The notes under the pieces were generated by a model that saw only the letters and a program-made list of their open reading frames with translations, was not told where the DNA came from and ran no database searches. Of a stretch of 64,000 nt of DNA, positions 21,945-33,552 are shown piece after piece. A program made the position numbers and the translations under genes. How positions within the stretch are numbered: the stretch's first letter is position 1; each line of letters starts with the position of its first letter. Origin of the DNA: Oenanthe sinensis (taxonomy: Eukaryota; Streptophyta; Magnoliopsida; Apiales; Apiaceae); NCBI GenBank assembly GCA_028671895.1, contig CM053798.1:12367501-12431500 (forward strand). The letters are read 5' to 3'.

Positions 21945-23025
21945 CTCGAAGATTAGACCCGATTAGGGTGTATTAGCGGCTTTCAACCTATAATTAGCCT
22001 ATGTGAAGATAGCGAGGCGATAAACGCCCGAAGATTAGCCCCAATTAGGGCATATTAGGGACTTCCACCCTATAATTAGCTTATGACAAGGCTGAAAGGT
22101 GACAAACGCCCGAAGATTAGCCCCAATTAAGGAGTATTAGCGGCTTTCACCCTATAATTAACCTATGTCAAGGCTGGAAGGTGATATACGCCCGAAGATT
22201 AGCCCCGATTAGGGCGTATTAGCGGCATTCACCTTATAATTAGAATATGTCCATGCTGAAAAGTTATAAATTCCCCCAATTAGGGCGTATTAACGACTTT
22301 CACCTTATAATTAGTCTATGTCAAGGCTGAAAGGAGATAAACGCTCAAAGATTAGCCCCAATTAGGGCATATTACCGGCTTTTACCCTTTAATTAGCCTA
22401 TGTCAAGGCTGAAAAGTGATAAACACCCGAAGATTAGCCCCAATTAGGGAATATTAGCGGCTTTCACCCTATAATTATCCTATGTCTAGGTTGAAAGGTG
22501 ATAAACACCCAAAGATTATCCCCAATTAGGGCTTATTAGCGGTTTTCACTCTATAATTAGCCTATGTCACAGCTGAAAGGTGATAAACGCTCGAAGATTA
22601 GCCACAATTAGGGAATATTAGCGGATTTCACCTTTTAATTAGCCTATGTCGAGGCTGAAAGGTGATAAACACCCGAAGATTAGCCCCAATTAGGGAATAT
22701 TAGAGGCTCTCACCCTATAATTATCATATGTCTAGGCTGAAAGGTGATAAAAGCCCGAATATTAGCCCCAATAAGGGCGTATTAGCGGTTTTCACCCTAT
22801 AATTATGTTATGTCAAGGTAGAAAGGTGATAAACGCCCAAAGATTTACCCCAATTAGGGCATATTAGAGGCTTTCAGCCTATAATTAGCCTATGTCAAGG
22901 ATGAAAGGTAATAAACGCCTGAAGATTAACCCCAATTAGGGAGTATTAGTGGTTTTCAATTTATAATTAGCATTTGTCAAGGCTAAAAGGTGATACGCGC
23001 CTAAAGATTAGCCCCAATTAGGAAA
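21945..23025 (-). repeat. 82-bp satellite, about 13 inverted units
   Basis: The unit here (CCAATTAGGGCGTATTAGCG, GCTTTCACCCTATAATTAGC, CTATGTCAAGGCTGAAAGG, TGATAAACGCCCGAAGATTA) is the reverse complement of the unit at 18121-20660. The same 82-bp period is seen (CGCCCGAAGATT at 22025 and 22107). It stops abruptly at 23026, where a copia relic begins. Together the two arrays form a very long potential hairpin with a spacer of about 1.3 kb. Confidence 0.95.
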
Positions 23026-23410
23026 CAAAGTAATTTCTTAGTTTAGCAAGAAATAGCACACTGTTTCAACTTCTACTGTTAAGGCTGAATACATAGCAGC
23101 TAGAAATTGTCATGCTCAAATTATGTGTACGAGAAATCAATTACTTGATTAAGGACTAACCTTTTCAAATATTTCTATTTATTGTCATAATATAAGTGCT
23201 ATTAAAATTGTAGAAAATCCAGTCAACATTCCAGAACAAAGTACATTGAAGTCAAGTGTCATTTTATTTAAGAACATGTTGAAAATGGTATTGTTTAACT
23301 TTATTATATTCCAACTGACAAATAAATTGCAGACATATTGATAAAACCATTAGATGAAGCTAAATTTCTAAGATTGATAGATGAATTATGTTTGTTAAAT
23401 ATGTAACTGT
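23026..23410 (+). pseudogene. Copia element F, RNase H end
   Basis: The plus strand reads through the C-terminal RNase H of a Ty1/copia polyprotein with stops: HTVSTSTVKAEYIAARNCHA, LTFSNISIYCHNISAIKIVE, SVILFKEHVENGIV and LIKPLDEAKFLRLIDELCLL. It closely parallels the RNase H of elements A and B (STAEAEYIAAGSCCAQ.., TKPLDE..). The upstream part is missing, cut at the inverted satellite. Point mutations and stops show it is dead. Confidence 0.85.
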
Positions 23411-23839
23411 ATCATCATCAAAAGCAGCAAAGTATATACCTAGAATACAGTCCCTGATTATGTGAACCTATGTTTTATCATTGAATTTTTTTTTTAAGTG
23501 CCTACCTTGACAGAGTTTGAAATAGACTCTAACGGTTCTATAAACTCTGAGAGTTCTATAGACTCTGACAGAATCAATTCCTATACTATTTGAAAGCTTA
23601 AGCCTATAGACTCTGAAATGGTTAAACTTTGCGCCTATAGACTCTGATTAATTTTGAACCGTTCAAATGACTGGAAATAGGTGGTAACGATTACTTTTTC
23701 CTGGTTACAGGCTGTAAACACACGAGTATTGTATGCATTTCTAACAAAACATAAATTTTTACATGTAATTTACACACTTGTTTTAATTGCAATTATTTTT
23801 AAAGGCAAAAATACTCTTAGTACTTTTAAAGAACCCTAA
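23411..23839. other. Tail of element F and unresolved junction to element C
   Basis: Apart from the motif array listed separately, this stretch shows no coding domain. The boundary between the tail of F and the start of the C RNase H relic is not visible. Confidence 0.4.
23520..23652 (+). repeat. TATAGACTCTGA motif array (element F post-pol spacer)
   Basis: Five copies of TATAGACTCTGA or close variants lie within about 130 bp directly downstream of the RNase H of element F (near 23523, 23540, 23558, 23606 and 23636). No coding function. Confidence 0.8.
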
Positions 23840-23911
23840 TAGCTTTTTGCAAGAAATCTCTTCGACTCAACTCTCATATTCAATGGTAGCATAATCAATA
23901 GTGAGGAGGCT
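23840..23911 (+). pseudogene. Copia element C, RNase H, left piece
   Basis: The plus strand reads roughly S-T-x-x-S-x-x-M-V-A, the S-T-x-E-x-E-Y-x-V-A motif of copia RNase H in decayed form, up to the AGGCT at 23907-23911. The reading continues in the same frame at 46743 on the far side of element A. The identity of this short piece rests mainly on that continuity. Confidence 0.5.
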
Positions 23912-24470
23912 TATTAGGTCCAAACTATCGTAGAAGAGGGGGTTGAATATGATAAGGGTAGTTTTCCGTTTCTTGGTTAGTAATAAATATAGCATTAATG
24001 GATCTGAACAACAAGAATAATCTTCGGGAATATACATTTGTATTATATAAACCCAATGTGCTACACTCTGATACAGATGTATCAGCTATAATGAATCTCA
24101 CAACAAGAAATGAATACGAGCTTCAATGGCAGTGCATTTTCTCTCTATCTCTCTCAGTTGTATCTATCTCTTTGTGTGTTGTGTTCTGATTACATTCCAA
24201 ATGAATACACATTTTCTTATATATAGACTTTACAATAAAATGAAATACAATTGTGAGTGTCGAATTCTTCTCCCTTGTATGTAGACTTGAGTTTACTTTG
24301 AGAAATCCGTGGATATTTTCTAGGTGTCGAATATTGTTTCAATGTACTTGAACTTAGAAGATAATCCTTGGTGTCGAATTCTTCTCCACTTGAGCCATAT
24401 GTTGATTTTCACTTCCATGTATATGCCTTATACAATTCAACAACCTAGGTGTCGAATTCTCTTCAACATA
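23912..24470 (-). mobile_element. Element A: 3' LTR, truncated
   Basis: This stretch matches 45529-46104 nearly base for base (TATTAGGTCCAAACTATCG.. to ..GAATTCTCTTCAACATA), apart from substitutions and an indel of about 27 bp. It is the outer part of the 3' LTR of minus-strand element A. AGGCT at 23907-23911 precedes it and recurs beyond the other LTR at 46743-46747, a 5-bp target duplication. Element B is inserted at 24470, and the inner half of this LTR is gone. Confidence 0.9.
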
Positions 24471-25587
24471 TGTTATTCCCTAGAACAATGTCAATATTTG
24501 TAGAAGGGGGGTTGAATACAAATATTTAAACTTTTTGCTAGTTCTAATATTCGTTCTTGAAGTTTGAGAATATAGAGAGAATATGTTCTAACAATTTAAG
24601 ACTGAAGCGTAAATTGAACAAGGAGATTTAAAATTACTGATGGATTGGTTTTTCCATCAGTGTATATTTTTGCTCAATGTTCCTAGGTTAAAAGAAACCT
24701 AGCTGCGTTTTTACAAGATTAGAAAACAAATCAACTGTTCTTACAAATGTGTTCTTAAGCTTGAACAGTTGATTAAGAGATATTCTCTAACTTGTCTGTT
24801 TTCTAATAATGCTGCTACACTTGTTTATATACCACAAGTGTTCTTTTACAATTCCTATTCTAGGATTGTTTCTACCTACCTTTCTTTTACCTTTTTCTAT
24901 CTTTTAAAAAGGTTTGAAAAGACAGCTTCAGATTGAGTCTTTACAGCCACTCTAGACTGTCTTCCATAGGAGTGCTTTTGTTCTCTGGATCTTCAACATA
25001 TATTCTTTCTGTGTTGTCACACTCAATTGATAATTTGCTGTTAGGCATACCAATTGATCTGTCCTTTAATCCATCAACTGATGTACTTTTTCGATTGATC
25101 TTTCTATCCATCGATTGATAAAAGATGGCTTATCGATTGATAGATTTTATCAATCGATATATCAATCGATGGGTCTTCACATCAGTTGATGGTCTTCAAT
25201 GCTTGACTTGGCTTCTTCGATTGATCCTTCATCCATCGATGCTTCAATATCAATTTATCATCCTTCACTTGTGTAATTTCCTGTCTTCACATAATTACAA
25301 TTTAACAGTTTAATTTACACATCAATTGATGATCTATATCAATCGACTCTAACATCAATTGATGAACAAAATATCAATTGATTTACACCTTATCGATTAA
25401 AATAAACTAAGAACACCTATGCTACAATCCAAATTATCAGTTGATTCATATAAACACTTCAACTGATAAATGGTTTCCTGATCAATTGATATTTATAACT
25501 TTCATATCAATTGATCAGTTACATCAAATAAAATTTCTATGATTCTAAGATTAATGTTATCATCAAATCACATGTAGATTCCTAACA
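24471..25587 (-). mobile_element. Element B: 3' LTR
   Basis: It begins TGTTATTCCC and ends CCTAACA on the plus strand, so TGTTA/TAACA inverted ends bound 1,117 bp. On the minus strand it is preceded by the purine tract AAATAGGGGGAGAT, the primer of plus-strand DNA synthesis. TATATAAACAAGTGTAGC on the minus strand near 24820-24837 is a likely TATA/start region and is conserved in the related LTR at the right edge of the window. The section 25020-25530 is crowded with ATCAATTGAT-like palindromes. The matching 5' LTR is missing. Confidence 0.9.
25020..25530. repeat. ATCAATTGAT/ATCGATTGAT motif array in the LTR of B
   Basis: About twenty copies or near-copies of the palindrome-like ATCRATTGAT occur in some 500 bp, in both phases (ATCAATTGAT, ATCGATTGAT, ATCAGTTGAT, ATCAATCGAT). 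Spacing is irregular, so this is not a simple tandem repeat. Confidence 0.85.
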
Positions 25588-25601
25588 ATCTCCCCCTATT
25601 T
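25588..25601 (-). promoter_or_regulatory. Polypurine tract of element B
   Basis: The minus strand reads AAATAGGGGGAGAT immediately before the LTR start TGTTAGGAATC. This is the expected site and composition for the plus-strand primer of a copia element. Confidence 0.85.
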
Positions 25602-25762
25602 GTGTCTGTGTTATTAACAGGCATAAATCTACTTGATGATAACAAAAACCCTTAAAATTTACATTTAGATAGAATCAAGAAACTTATTTGGCACATTAAT
25701 TTTGGAAGTACCAGATTGATAGATAACTCCTGCAAGCAGCTTCAATGTCTTCATAATTTAAT

Positions 25763-28700
25763 TTAGTTCCTCTTCCTCCTTTTCTCAACATTTTCCTTTA
25801 GTTGCCTCATGAAAGAACTTATCAAGATTGCTTCATCCCTGTCAGTTTCTCCAAGTTTCCTCATAAGGTAATGTATTTCTTCATCTGTGATTTTGTCCAG
25901 ATATTTGCAGATATCAAAGAACTTTGTATTGCTCTCTATATCTGTAAAAATCATAGCATACTTTGGCTCCAACACCACCTTTTTGACCTGTGACTTCCAT
26001 AGCTTTAGAGGTGAATCAGGTTCAGCTTCTGCCTCGGATCTTCTTAACTTTGAAATTTGTTGTTGTATCTCCTGAGCAATTGTTGTGTTGAGTTTGTACT
26101 TTCTGTTGAGTAGAGGAAGAATAGTCTTTAAAACATTGTAGCTTTGCTTCATTATCACCTTCAATGAATAGATTGTTTTCACTCCATTTTCATACTCCAA
26201 CCTCATTGATTCTTCATGGTTAGAGGTTGCCGAGTGAGTCCTTACTCCAATTAATCCTTTTTCATTGATTACTGGTATTCCCTTCAAATCATATCCTTCA
26301 ATTGTGACCTCCTGCTTGATTTCTTCTTGTTGACCCTGGAGGTTTTCCTGAACCACTATTTCTTGAGTAGAACTTGACCTTTTCTTGGCCATAGTAACTT
26401 TTCTCTTTTTCCTCAGTGGTTGATCTATTAGTTGATCTTCCATATCCCATTCCATTTTCATTTGCCTTGCTATTTCCTCATTTTCTTTTTCTTTCTTTTT
26501 AGCATCTGACAATCCTCATGAAATGGCTTCTTGAAGAAGCTTCTGGCCAACTGGCTCTTTTCTCTTCTTCTTTTCTTCAATCATTATGGCTTTTCCCTTT
26601 TTCTTCTCTTTAAGGGCTTCTTGATCAACTGATAAAAAGGCTTCAGCATCTGAGTTGCTTTTCATGGCAGCCTTTAGTGCATCTTCATTTATTTTTCTTG
26701 TTTGAGCAATGAACTCATCCAAGTCTCCTTTTTCTACTGCCTCTGTTACTAACTCAATGTTTCTCCTTAGATCTTCAATTCTCTTCTTTTCTCTCTCAAT
26801 CATTGATTGAGTTTCTTTCTCCCTAGAAATTCTCCTAGCTTCAAGATCATCATCAAACTTCTTGTAATCTTTCTTTTTCTGTTCTAAATTATCTTTTGGA
26901 GAATTAGATGACTTAGATTTCTTTGAAGATTGATTGTCCATGTTACTTCTGCTTTTATCTCTTCTGGGTGCAGAACCACCAATGCCACTTGACTTATCCA
27001 TACCAGAACCACCTTTACCATCACCACCATCACCATCATCCTTCTTCTTTGTATTCTCCCCCTTTTTGTTATCATCAATTGGAGGGGGTGGTGGAAGTCT
27101 GTCAAGAAACTTTTGAATAATGGAAGCATGGAGATTTTGACCTCTGATAATATCATCCATCTTCTTTTCCAGAGAACCTACTATTGTCTCCAAAGATGTA
27201 AAATTTTTGGATTCTTTGAAAAGCTTGTCTTTGATGCTATTCATGGTGTTGAATGGTAGCTTCTCATCCAATCTCCTGTCCATTGCATCCTTGTTAGATG
27301 AGATAGAGTCCTTAATCCTCTCCAATTCCCTCCTTACTCCTGTTACTGTCATCTTTTGTATTTTCATTGATTCTCTCATATAGTGAGCAATTCTCCTTTG
27401 AGTAGGATCTTCAATGTCTCCTTCCACCATTGTTCTTCTATATTGAGAGAGAATTTCAGTCTTAGCAGCTTCTAAGGAACCATCAATAGTGCTCATCCAT
27501 GGCTCTTCATCAGAATCACTCTCTAACTCTTCAGGTGCCATATAACAAGTGTATGTTGTATTGGCAATGCTTTCCTTCAGATTCCTGGTCCTTTGATCTG
27601 TATGATCAATGCCCAAGAGTTGTTCTGCGTTCCTGTTACTTGAAGTAGCCAACCTGGAATCTCATCTCTCCCTCACTCATTTCTCGTGCACCTACTAAGG
27701 TGGGGCCCTCAAGTGTTTCACTCTCATTCCTGGAAGAAATAGGAATGTTTTTACTCACTTCCTCTCCTTTTGCCAGGTTACAATCCTGCCTCTCACTCAA
27801 CTCACTCAATCCTAAGAGTGTTTGTACAACATCAATTGATTGAGCATCAATTGATGTATTGACATTATCAGTTGAAGTGGTGTTTGGGATATCCATCAAT
27901 TGATGCATACCCATCGATTGATCTTGAGTATCGATCGATGGCTTATCAGTCGATGGCTGAATATCAATTGATGAAGGAACATCAATTGATGGAGAAGAAA
28001 CAGTTGAGATAATTTATGAAGTTATGTTTGAGATGATATTGGAAATAGAATCCTGAAAATTTTGAGAAGAAGATTCAGGAGAGAGTGTTGGCTTCTCCTT
28101 GAAAAACAAAGAAGGAGAATCTGAAAATGTTCGATAATCTATCAAAACATTTTCTGAAGAAGTTTGAGATGGGGAAAGAAGAATAGAAGAGATAGGAATT
28201 GAAAGAGAATGGGGCTGCATCTCATCATTTATATGAGATGCATCAAGCAGACTTTGTGAAGGCTCCTCCACAGTTTCCTGTGGTTTTGCAGTGTGTGATT
28301 CCCCAAGTGCAAATGTGACTTTCTTTTCTCTTCTTTTGTATGGTGTTAATGTTTTGGCTTTTGTGTCCCCAATTTGATTCTGTGCCCCTGGATGTGGGCT
28401 ATTTTCAATATTTTCATCCTTTTGAGAGAATGGCAATAGGGATGTGGTATTTTCCATGTTAACATCCACAGTCTTTTGGGAGACTATGAAGTGGCTTGGT
28501 TGAGGTTGCACACTCTCACTCTCCTTATCCTTCTGGGTTCTTTGATGTTCCCCAGTTCCCTCACCACCTACATCCTCCTCTAATCTATCTACCACACTAG
28601 TTGATTTTCATTTCTTGGTTTTTACAACAGCAGGTTTTTGAGAACCTGTTGAGGTTGGTTTCTTAGATTTGGATTTAGAGATTGGTTGTGTTGCTTGGGT

Positions 28701-29564
28701 AGGAGGGTTGGGGTCATTACTACCACCCTCCATAGTCACAGAAGGCAAAGAAGAGTTAGGTTGAGAAGTGTTTAAAGTAGAGATAAATACCTGAACAAAA
28801 GGGGGATAGATCAATTCCACATTGCTGTGAAGATTGATCCTAACCAAGTCTTTAAAGACCCTTTTGTTTTGAGTCCAGCAATCCAAAATTTCTGTATTCC
28901 TGTCAATCTCAATATCCTTGACAAAGTGGTTAATAATAATCATAATAAATCTTGTATAATAAATATGATTAGATCTATTTATTTTATTCCCCAATTTGGC
29001 AGATATTTCATTGAGTAACAGGCTTCCTAAATTATGATATCTATCATATAAAATGCTATACCCTACTTGTTGTATACTTGTTGTTATTGCATCAAAATTA
29101 CTAACCTTACCAGAAAAACACTTTATTAAAGCATCAAAGAAATATGACCATTCTTTTCTTAGATTCTTTCTAACAATACTACCTAGACTAGCATCAGGAG
29201 CAAGGTAATTGATTTCCCTAAGCATGTTTCTAATATCTGTGTCAGTGGGTGCATTTGCAGTATTATTTGACGGAATATTTAAACACTCACCCAAGACCAC
29301 AGTGGTTAGAATATACCTTTGTCCTTTGCAATCAAAGGAGATGGAAGATAAATCATCTGCTACTTCTACTGTTGTCCAGAATTCTTCAACTAGATTACAC
29401 ACTATTTTTGTCGCTTCTGAGAGGGCCTTTGAAATTTTTGAATTCTTTAGAAATTCTATTAGAGGATGGAATTCTGTTGGGGCTTCCTCCACCATAGTGC
29501 AAGCAACGAAGTTGTTGAGCTCATAGTGGAATCCTGATTGAGAGTCCTTCTTTGATGATGCCAT
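25763..29564 (-). pseudogene. Element B: post-pol (env-like) ORF, interrupted
   Basis: A single long reading runs from ATG at 29564 to 25763, broken by three in-frame stops (near 28608, 28014 and 26513) and one frameshift near 27640. The first about 300 residues (MASSKKDSQSGFHYELN..) look globular and end in a Ser/Thr/Lys-rich linker. The middle is low-complexity and Ser/Pro-rich with SID/STD peptides. 27652-26516 is highly charged with predicted coiled coil (RLDEKL.., EREKKRIEDLRRNIELV) and a PPPPP run. The tail is Lys/Glu-rich. An extra ORF after pol is a Sirevirus feature usually called env-like. I see no signal peptide or clear membrane segment, so an envelope role is not supported. A decayed relative is in element A at 35660-38200. 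Confidence 0.8.
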
Positions 29565-29869
29565 AATCGAGTCTAAGGTTATAGAATTGAATTATCTGAC
29601 AAACTTATTAGTAATAAAGCAGAAACAACAATTAAACAGTAGTAAATTAGGGTTATTAACAAAGTGTAAATACAGAGAGAGAGAGATCTAAGATTGAGAA
29701 AGAGAAGGAGATAGAGAAGTCGTTAGTAAAAATTGCAAGTAAGAATTAAAAGATGTTTTAATCTCACTATTTATATTTACTGATTTCTCAATCAATTACT
29801 TACTCAAAATAGAACAAAATTGACCGTTAGAAGAGTATTTAAGAGTAAAAGTTACCAATTTTGGCAATC

Positions 29870-30190
29870 GACTGATATACATACAGGAGTGTATGTATTA
29901 ATCAATTGATAAAATAAGTAATCAACGGCTAGAGTTTGTACAGATCGATTGATGACTTGGACTATTAAAATTTCAGGTCATCGATTGATAAATTTCTTAT
30001 CCATCGACAGGTACAATTATGCATCGATAGATAAATATATCATTGATTGATATATCTATCTGTCGATAGTTACCCCTATCCATCGATAAACAAATATATC
30101 ATCAATTGATATATTTATCTGTCGACAACTCCAATAATATCCATTGATATGTAAAATATTTATCAGTTGATTATTGAGGAATCAATAAAT
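29870..30190. repeat. Motif-rich spacer between pol and ORF3 of element B
   Basis: A non-coding stretch with about a dozen ATCGATTGAT/ATCAATTGAT/TATCGATAG-like boxes, for example ATCAATTGATAAAA near 29910 and ATCATCAATTGATATAT near 30090. It is the same motif family as in the LTR of B. Confidence 0.85.
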
Positions 30191-30248
30191 TAACATAATC
30201 AATGGCTACAATCAATATAATTGCATAACTTGTCAGACATTTAAAGGG

Positions 30249-32603
30249 TTAAATATAATTAAGCATTCCTAAATCACAGATCAATCTATTGAAGGTAGAT
30301 TCATCTAATGGTTTGGTAAAAATGTCTGCAAGTTGTCTTTCACTAGGGACAAAATGTAATTCAACTGTACCATTCATTACATGTTCCCTAATGAAGTGAT
30401 ACCTTACATCAATGTGCTTGGTTCTGAAATGTTGCACAGGATTTTCTGTTATAGCAATGACACTTGTATTATCACAGAAAATAGGAATCTTGTTCAAGTT
30501 GAACCCATAGTCAAGTAGTTGATTCTTCATCCATAAAATTTGTGCACAGCAACTTCCAGCTGCAATGTATTCAGCCTCTGCAGTAGATGTAGAAACTGAA
30601 TTCTGCTTCTTGCTAAACCATGAAACAAGCTTATTTCCTAGAAATTGACAGGAGCCTGTTGTGCTTTTTCTGTCAATTCTGCAACTTGCATAATCTGCAT
30701 CTGAATAGCCAATTAGATCAAATCCAGAATCTCTAGGATACCAAATTCCAAGATTTGGAGTTCCTTTGAGATATCTGAATATTTTTTTTATTCCAATCAA
30801 ATGAGATTCTCTAGGATCAGCTTGAAACCTAGCACAAAGACATGTAGCAAACATTATATCTGGCCTACTTGCAGTTAAATAAAGTAATGAGCCAACCATG
30901 CCTCTATAACTTGAAATGTCCACTATTGCTTCCTTAGTGTTTAATTCAAGTTTAGTTACAGTGGCCATGGGAGTTTTTGCAGAGGAACATTCATTTAAAT
31001 CAAATCTCTTTAATAAATCAGAAATATATTTGGTTTGATTTATGAAAATACCATCTTTAACTTGTTTGATTTGCAAGCCAAGAAAGTAGGTTAGTTCTCC
31101 CATCATGCTCATTTCATATTTACTCTGCATCAACTTAGCAAACTTTTTACAAAGTTTTTCATTAGTTGAGCCAAAGAGAATATCATCTACATAGATTTGA
31201 ACAAGAATCATAGAGCCATTTACATTTCTATGAAAGAGAGTTTTATCAACAGTACCTCTAATGAAGTAATTCTCAATCAGAAATTTAGACAGAGTGTCAT
31301 ACCAGGCTCTAGGTGCTTGTTTTAATCCATAAAGTGCCTTGAGAAGATAGTATACAAATCCGGGATGAACAGGATCAATAAAACCAGGAGGTTGTTCTAC
31401 ATATACTTCTTCTTCTAGTTCTCCATTGAGAAAAACGCTTTTTACATCCATCTGATATACTTTGAAATTTGCATGAGCAGCAAATGCTAAAAAGATTCTG
31501 ATTGCTTCCAACCTTGCAACTGGTGCAAATGTTTCATCAAAATCTATGCCTTCTTCTTGTGAATAGCCCTTTGCCACTAATCTTGCCTTATTTCTTGTCA
31601 CTGTACCAGATTCATCCATTTTATTTATGAATACCCATTTTGTACCAATGATAGTCTTGTTCTTTGGTTTGGGCATCAGCTTCCACACTTTGTTTCTATA
31701 AAACTGATTCAACTCTTCTTGCATAGCATTTATCCAATCAGGATCATTCAAGGCTTCTTCAATCCTTTTAGGTTCTTCTTGTGACAGAAAGCTACTATAC
31801 AAGCATTCATTTTGAGTTGCACTTCTAGTTTTGACACCATCATTTGCATTTCCAATAATTAGTTCAAAGGGATGATTTTTTGTCCATTTCCTTTGAGATG
31901 GTATGATTGTCCTTGAAGATGATGTTTCATGATCATTGGAAGAGTTATGATCATTGTGAAGTGATTGACTATTTGAGAACCCTCCCCCTGTGATGGACGC
32001 TCCATTTGAAGATTGTTGAGCAGAGTTGTTATCCATCGAATGATTATCAATTGATGTATTATCAGTCGATTGATGATTGTCAACTGATAAGTTATCTGTT
32101 GAAGCAATGACATCAATTGATGGGAGGATTCTAGGAACTTGTATACTTGTAATTTCCTCATCATCATCACTATCTTCAATATTACTTGAGGATTCATTTT
32201 CAAAATGCAATAGATCATGAAATCCTTCATCAAACAACCCTTGAATTTTCTTGTCATCAAAGACTACATGCATAGATTCCATAACAATGTGTAATCTAAG
32301 ATTGTAGACTCTGTATGCTTTGGTTGTTATTCCATATCCAACAAATATAGCTTCATCAGCTTTGGCTTCAAATTTTCCTAGATTTTCACCTTGATTTCTC
32401 AGTACAAAGCATTTGCAGCCAAAGACATGAAGAAAGTTAACTGTTGGCTTCTTGTCTTTCTTCATCAATTGATATGGTGTTTTGCCATGAAGTTTATTGA
32501 CCATGGAAATATTTTGAGTGTAACAAGCAGTATTAATTGCTTCTGCCCAGAAGTATGTAGGAAGTTTTGCTTCTTCTAACATAGTTCTAGCAGCTTCAAT
32601 CAA
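30249..32603 (-). pseudogene. Element B: integrase C-term, reverse transcriptase, RNase H
   Basis: This 784-codon open stretch covers the C-terminal part of a Ty1/copia polyprotein. It begins in the integrase C-terminal region (IEAARTMLEEAKLPTYFWAEA), crosses a Ser/Asp/Asn-rich linker with STDNTSIDN peptides (about residues 145-230), then the reverse transcriptase from about residue 310 (GTKWVFINK.., LVAKGYSQEEGIDFDETFAP, catalytic YVDD in IYVDDILFGSTN). It ends with RNase H (STAEAEYIAAG.., LADIFTKPLDE). The polymerase region is intact. It is separated by an in-frame TAA from the integrase core upstream, so the full polyprotein cannot be made without readthrough. Ty1/copia, Sirevirus-like. 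Confidence 0.95.
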
Positions 32604-33119
32604 GGTCCTATTTTTTCTTTAAACTACTCCATTTTGCTGTGGAGTCCTTGGAGCAGAGAAAAGATGAGTGATACCTTTTTCCTCACAGAATTCTCTCATA
32701 GTTGAATTCTTGAATTCTGTTCCATTATCACTTCTAAATTTCTTGACCTTCCATTCCGTGCCATTTTCAACATTCTTCACATGATTGATAATTAATTTGC
32801 TTGCCTCATCCTTAGAGAATAAGAAATATACCCATGAAAATCTTGTGAAGTCATCCACAATTACTAAGACATATTTCTTTTTGGCAATAGACATGATGTT
32901 GACTGGACCAAATAAATCCATGTGCAATAATTCCAGAGGCTTATCAATTGATGATTCAGACTTTGACTTGAATGATGCTTTTATTTGTTTTCCTTTTTGA
33001 CAGGCATCACACAGTCCATCCTTGGTGAATTCCATCTGTGGAATGCCTCTAACCAGATTCTTTCTAACCAATAAATTCATGGCTTTGAAATTCAAATGAG
33101 CTAGTTTCTTGTGCCACAA
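32604..33119 (-). pseudogene. Element B: integrase core
   Basis: It starts with the zinc-binding HHCC region (WHKKLAHLNF..CDACQKGK). The first two catalytic acidic residues are present (Asp in LLHMDLFGPV, Asp in FRSDNGTEF). It stops right after TPQQNGVV. In the family this is followed by E-R-K-N-R, whose Glu is the third catalytic residue; here that codon is TAA (minus strand) and R-K-N-R continues in frame. The stop therefore falls on the catalytic Glu itself. It is bounded at the N-terminal side by an in-frame TAG. Confidence 0.92.
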
Positions 33120-33545
33120 CTAACTTTCATCTGTATTGGCTTTGCTAAGAAGGCATGTCATTGAATTTGCTTTTACAGAGAAAAAATCAGCCACATAGAC
33201 ATTCCCTTTTCTTTCTCCAATTAAGAGAATTTCACCACATTCTTTATTGGCTATGATGCATGATTCAGTTGTAAACCACACACCATTACCATTATCACAC
33301 AGTTGACTAATACTGAGCAAATTGTGCTTCAATCCATCAACTAGTGCTACAGGTTCAATGAAAACATTTTCTTTTGCAATTGAGCCATATCCCAGAGTAA
33401 AACCTTTGTTGTTATCTCCAAAAGTAACTCCTGGGCCAGCCTTTTCCACAAACTTTGTGAGCAGGGACAAATCTCCAGTCATGTGCCTTGAACATCCACT
33501 ATCCAAATACCAGATATTTTTCTTCCTGTTTCCCTGCACACACAT
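33120..33545 (-). pseudogene. Element B: protease
   Basis: A retropepsin of the copia type: the active-site segment WYLDSGCSRHMTGD is intact (Asp-Ser-Gly), followed by GVTFGDNNKGFTLGYGSI and LKHNLLSISQLCDNG. It is in frame with the integrase downstream and gag upstream, with one stop at each side (TAG near 33120, TGA near 33552). The enzyme would mature the Gag-Pol polyprotein inside the particle. Confidence 0.92.
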
Positions 33546-33552
33546 AAAACAA

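Noticed and set aside
18121..23025. CRISPR-like regular repeats
   Set aside because: The 82-bp units are contiguous tandem copies without unique spacers, in a eukaryotic retrotransposon context.
24933..25313. Small plus-strand frames in the LTR of B
   Set aside because: They are inside a defined LTR and consist of motif-array translation.
26923..27120. Plus-strand frames with a His/Pro run
   Set aside because: They are the antisense of the Gly/Asp-rich linker of the post-pol ORF in element B.
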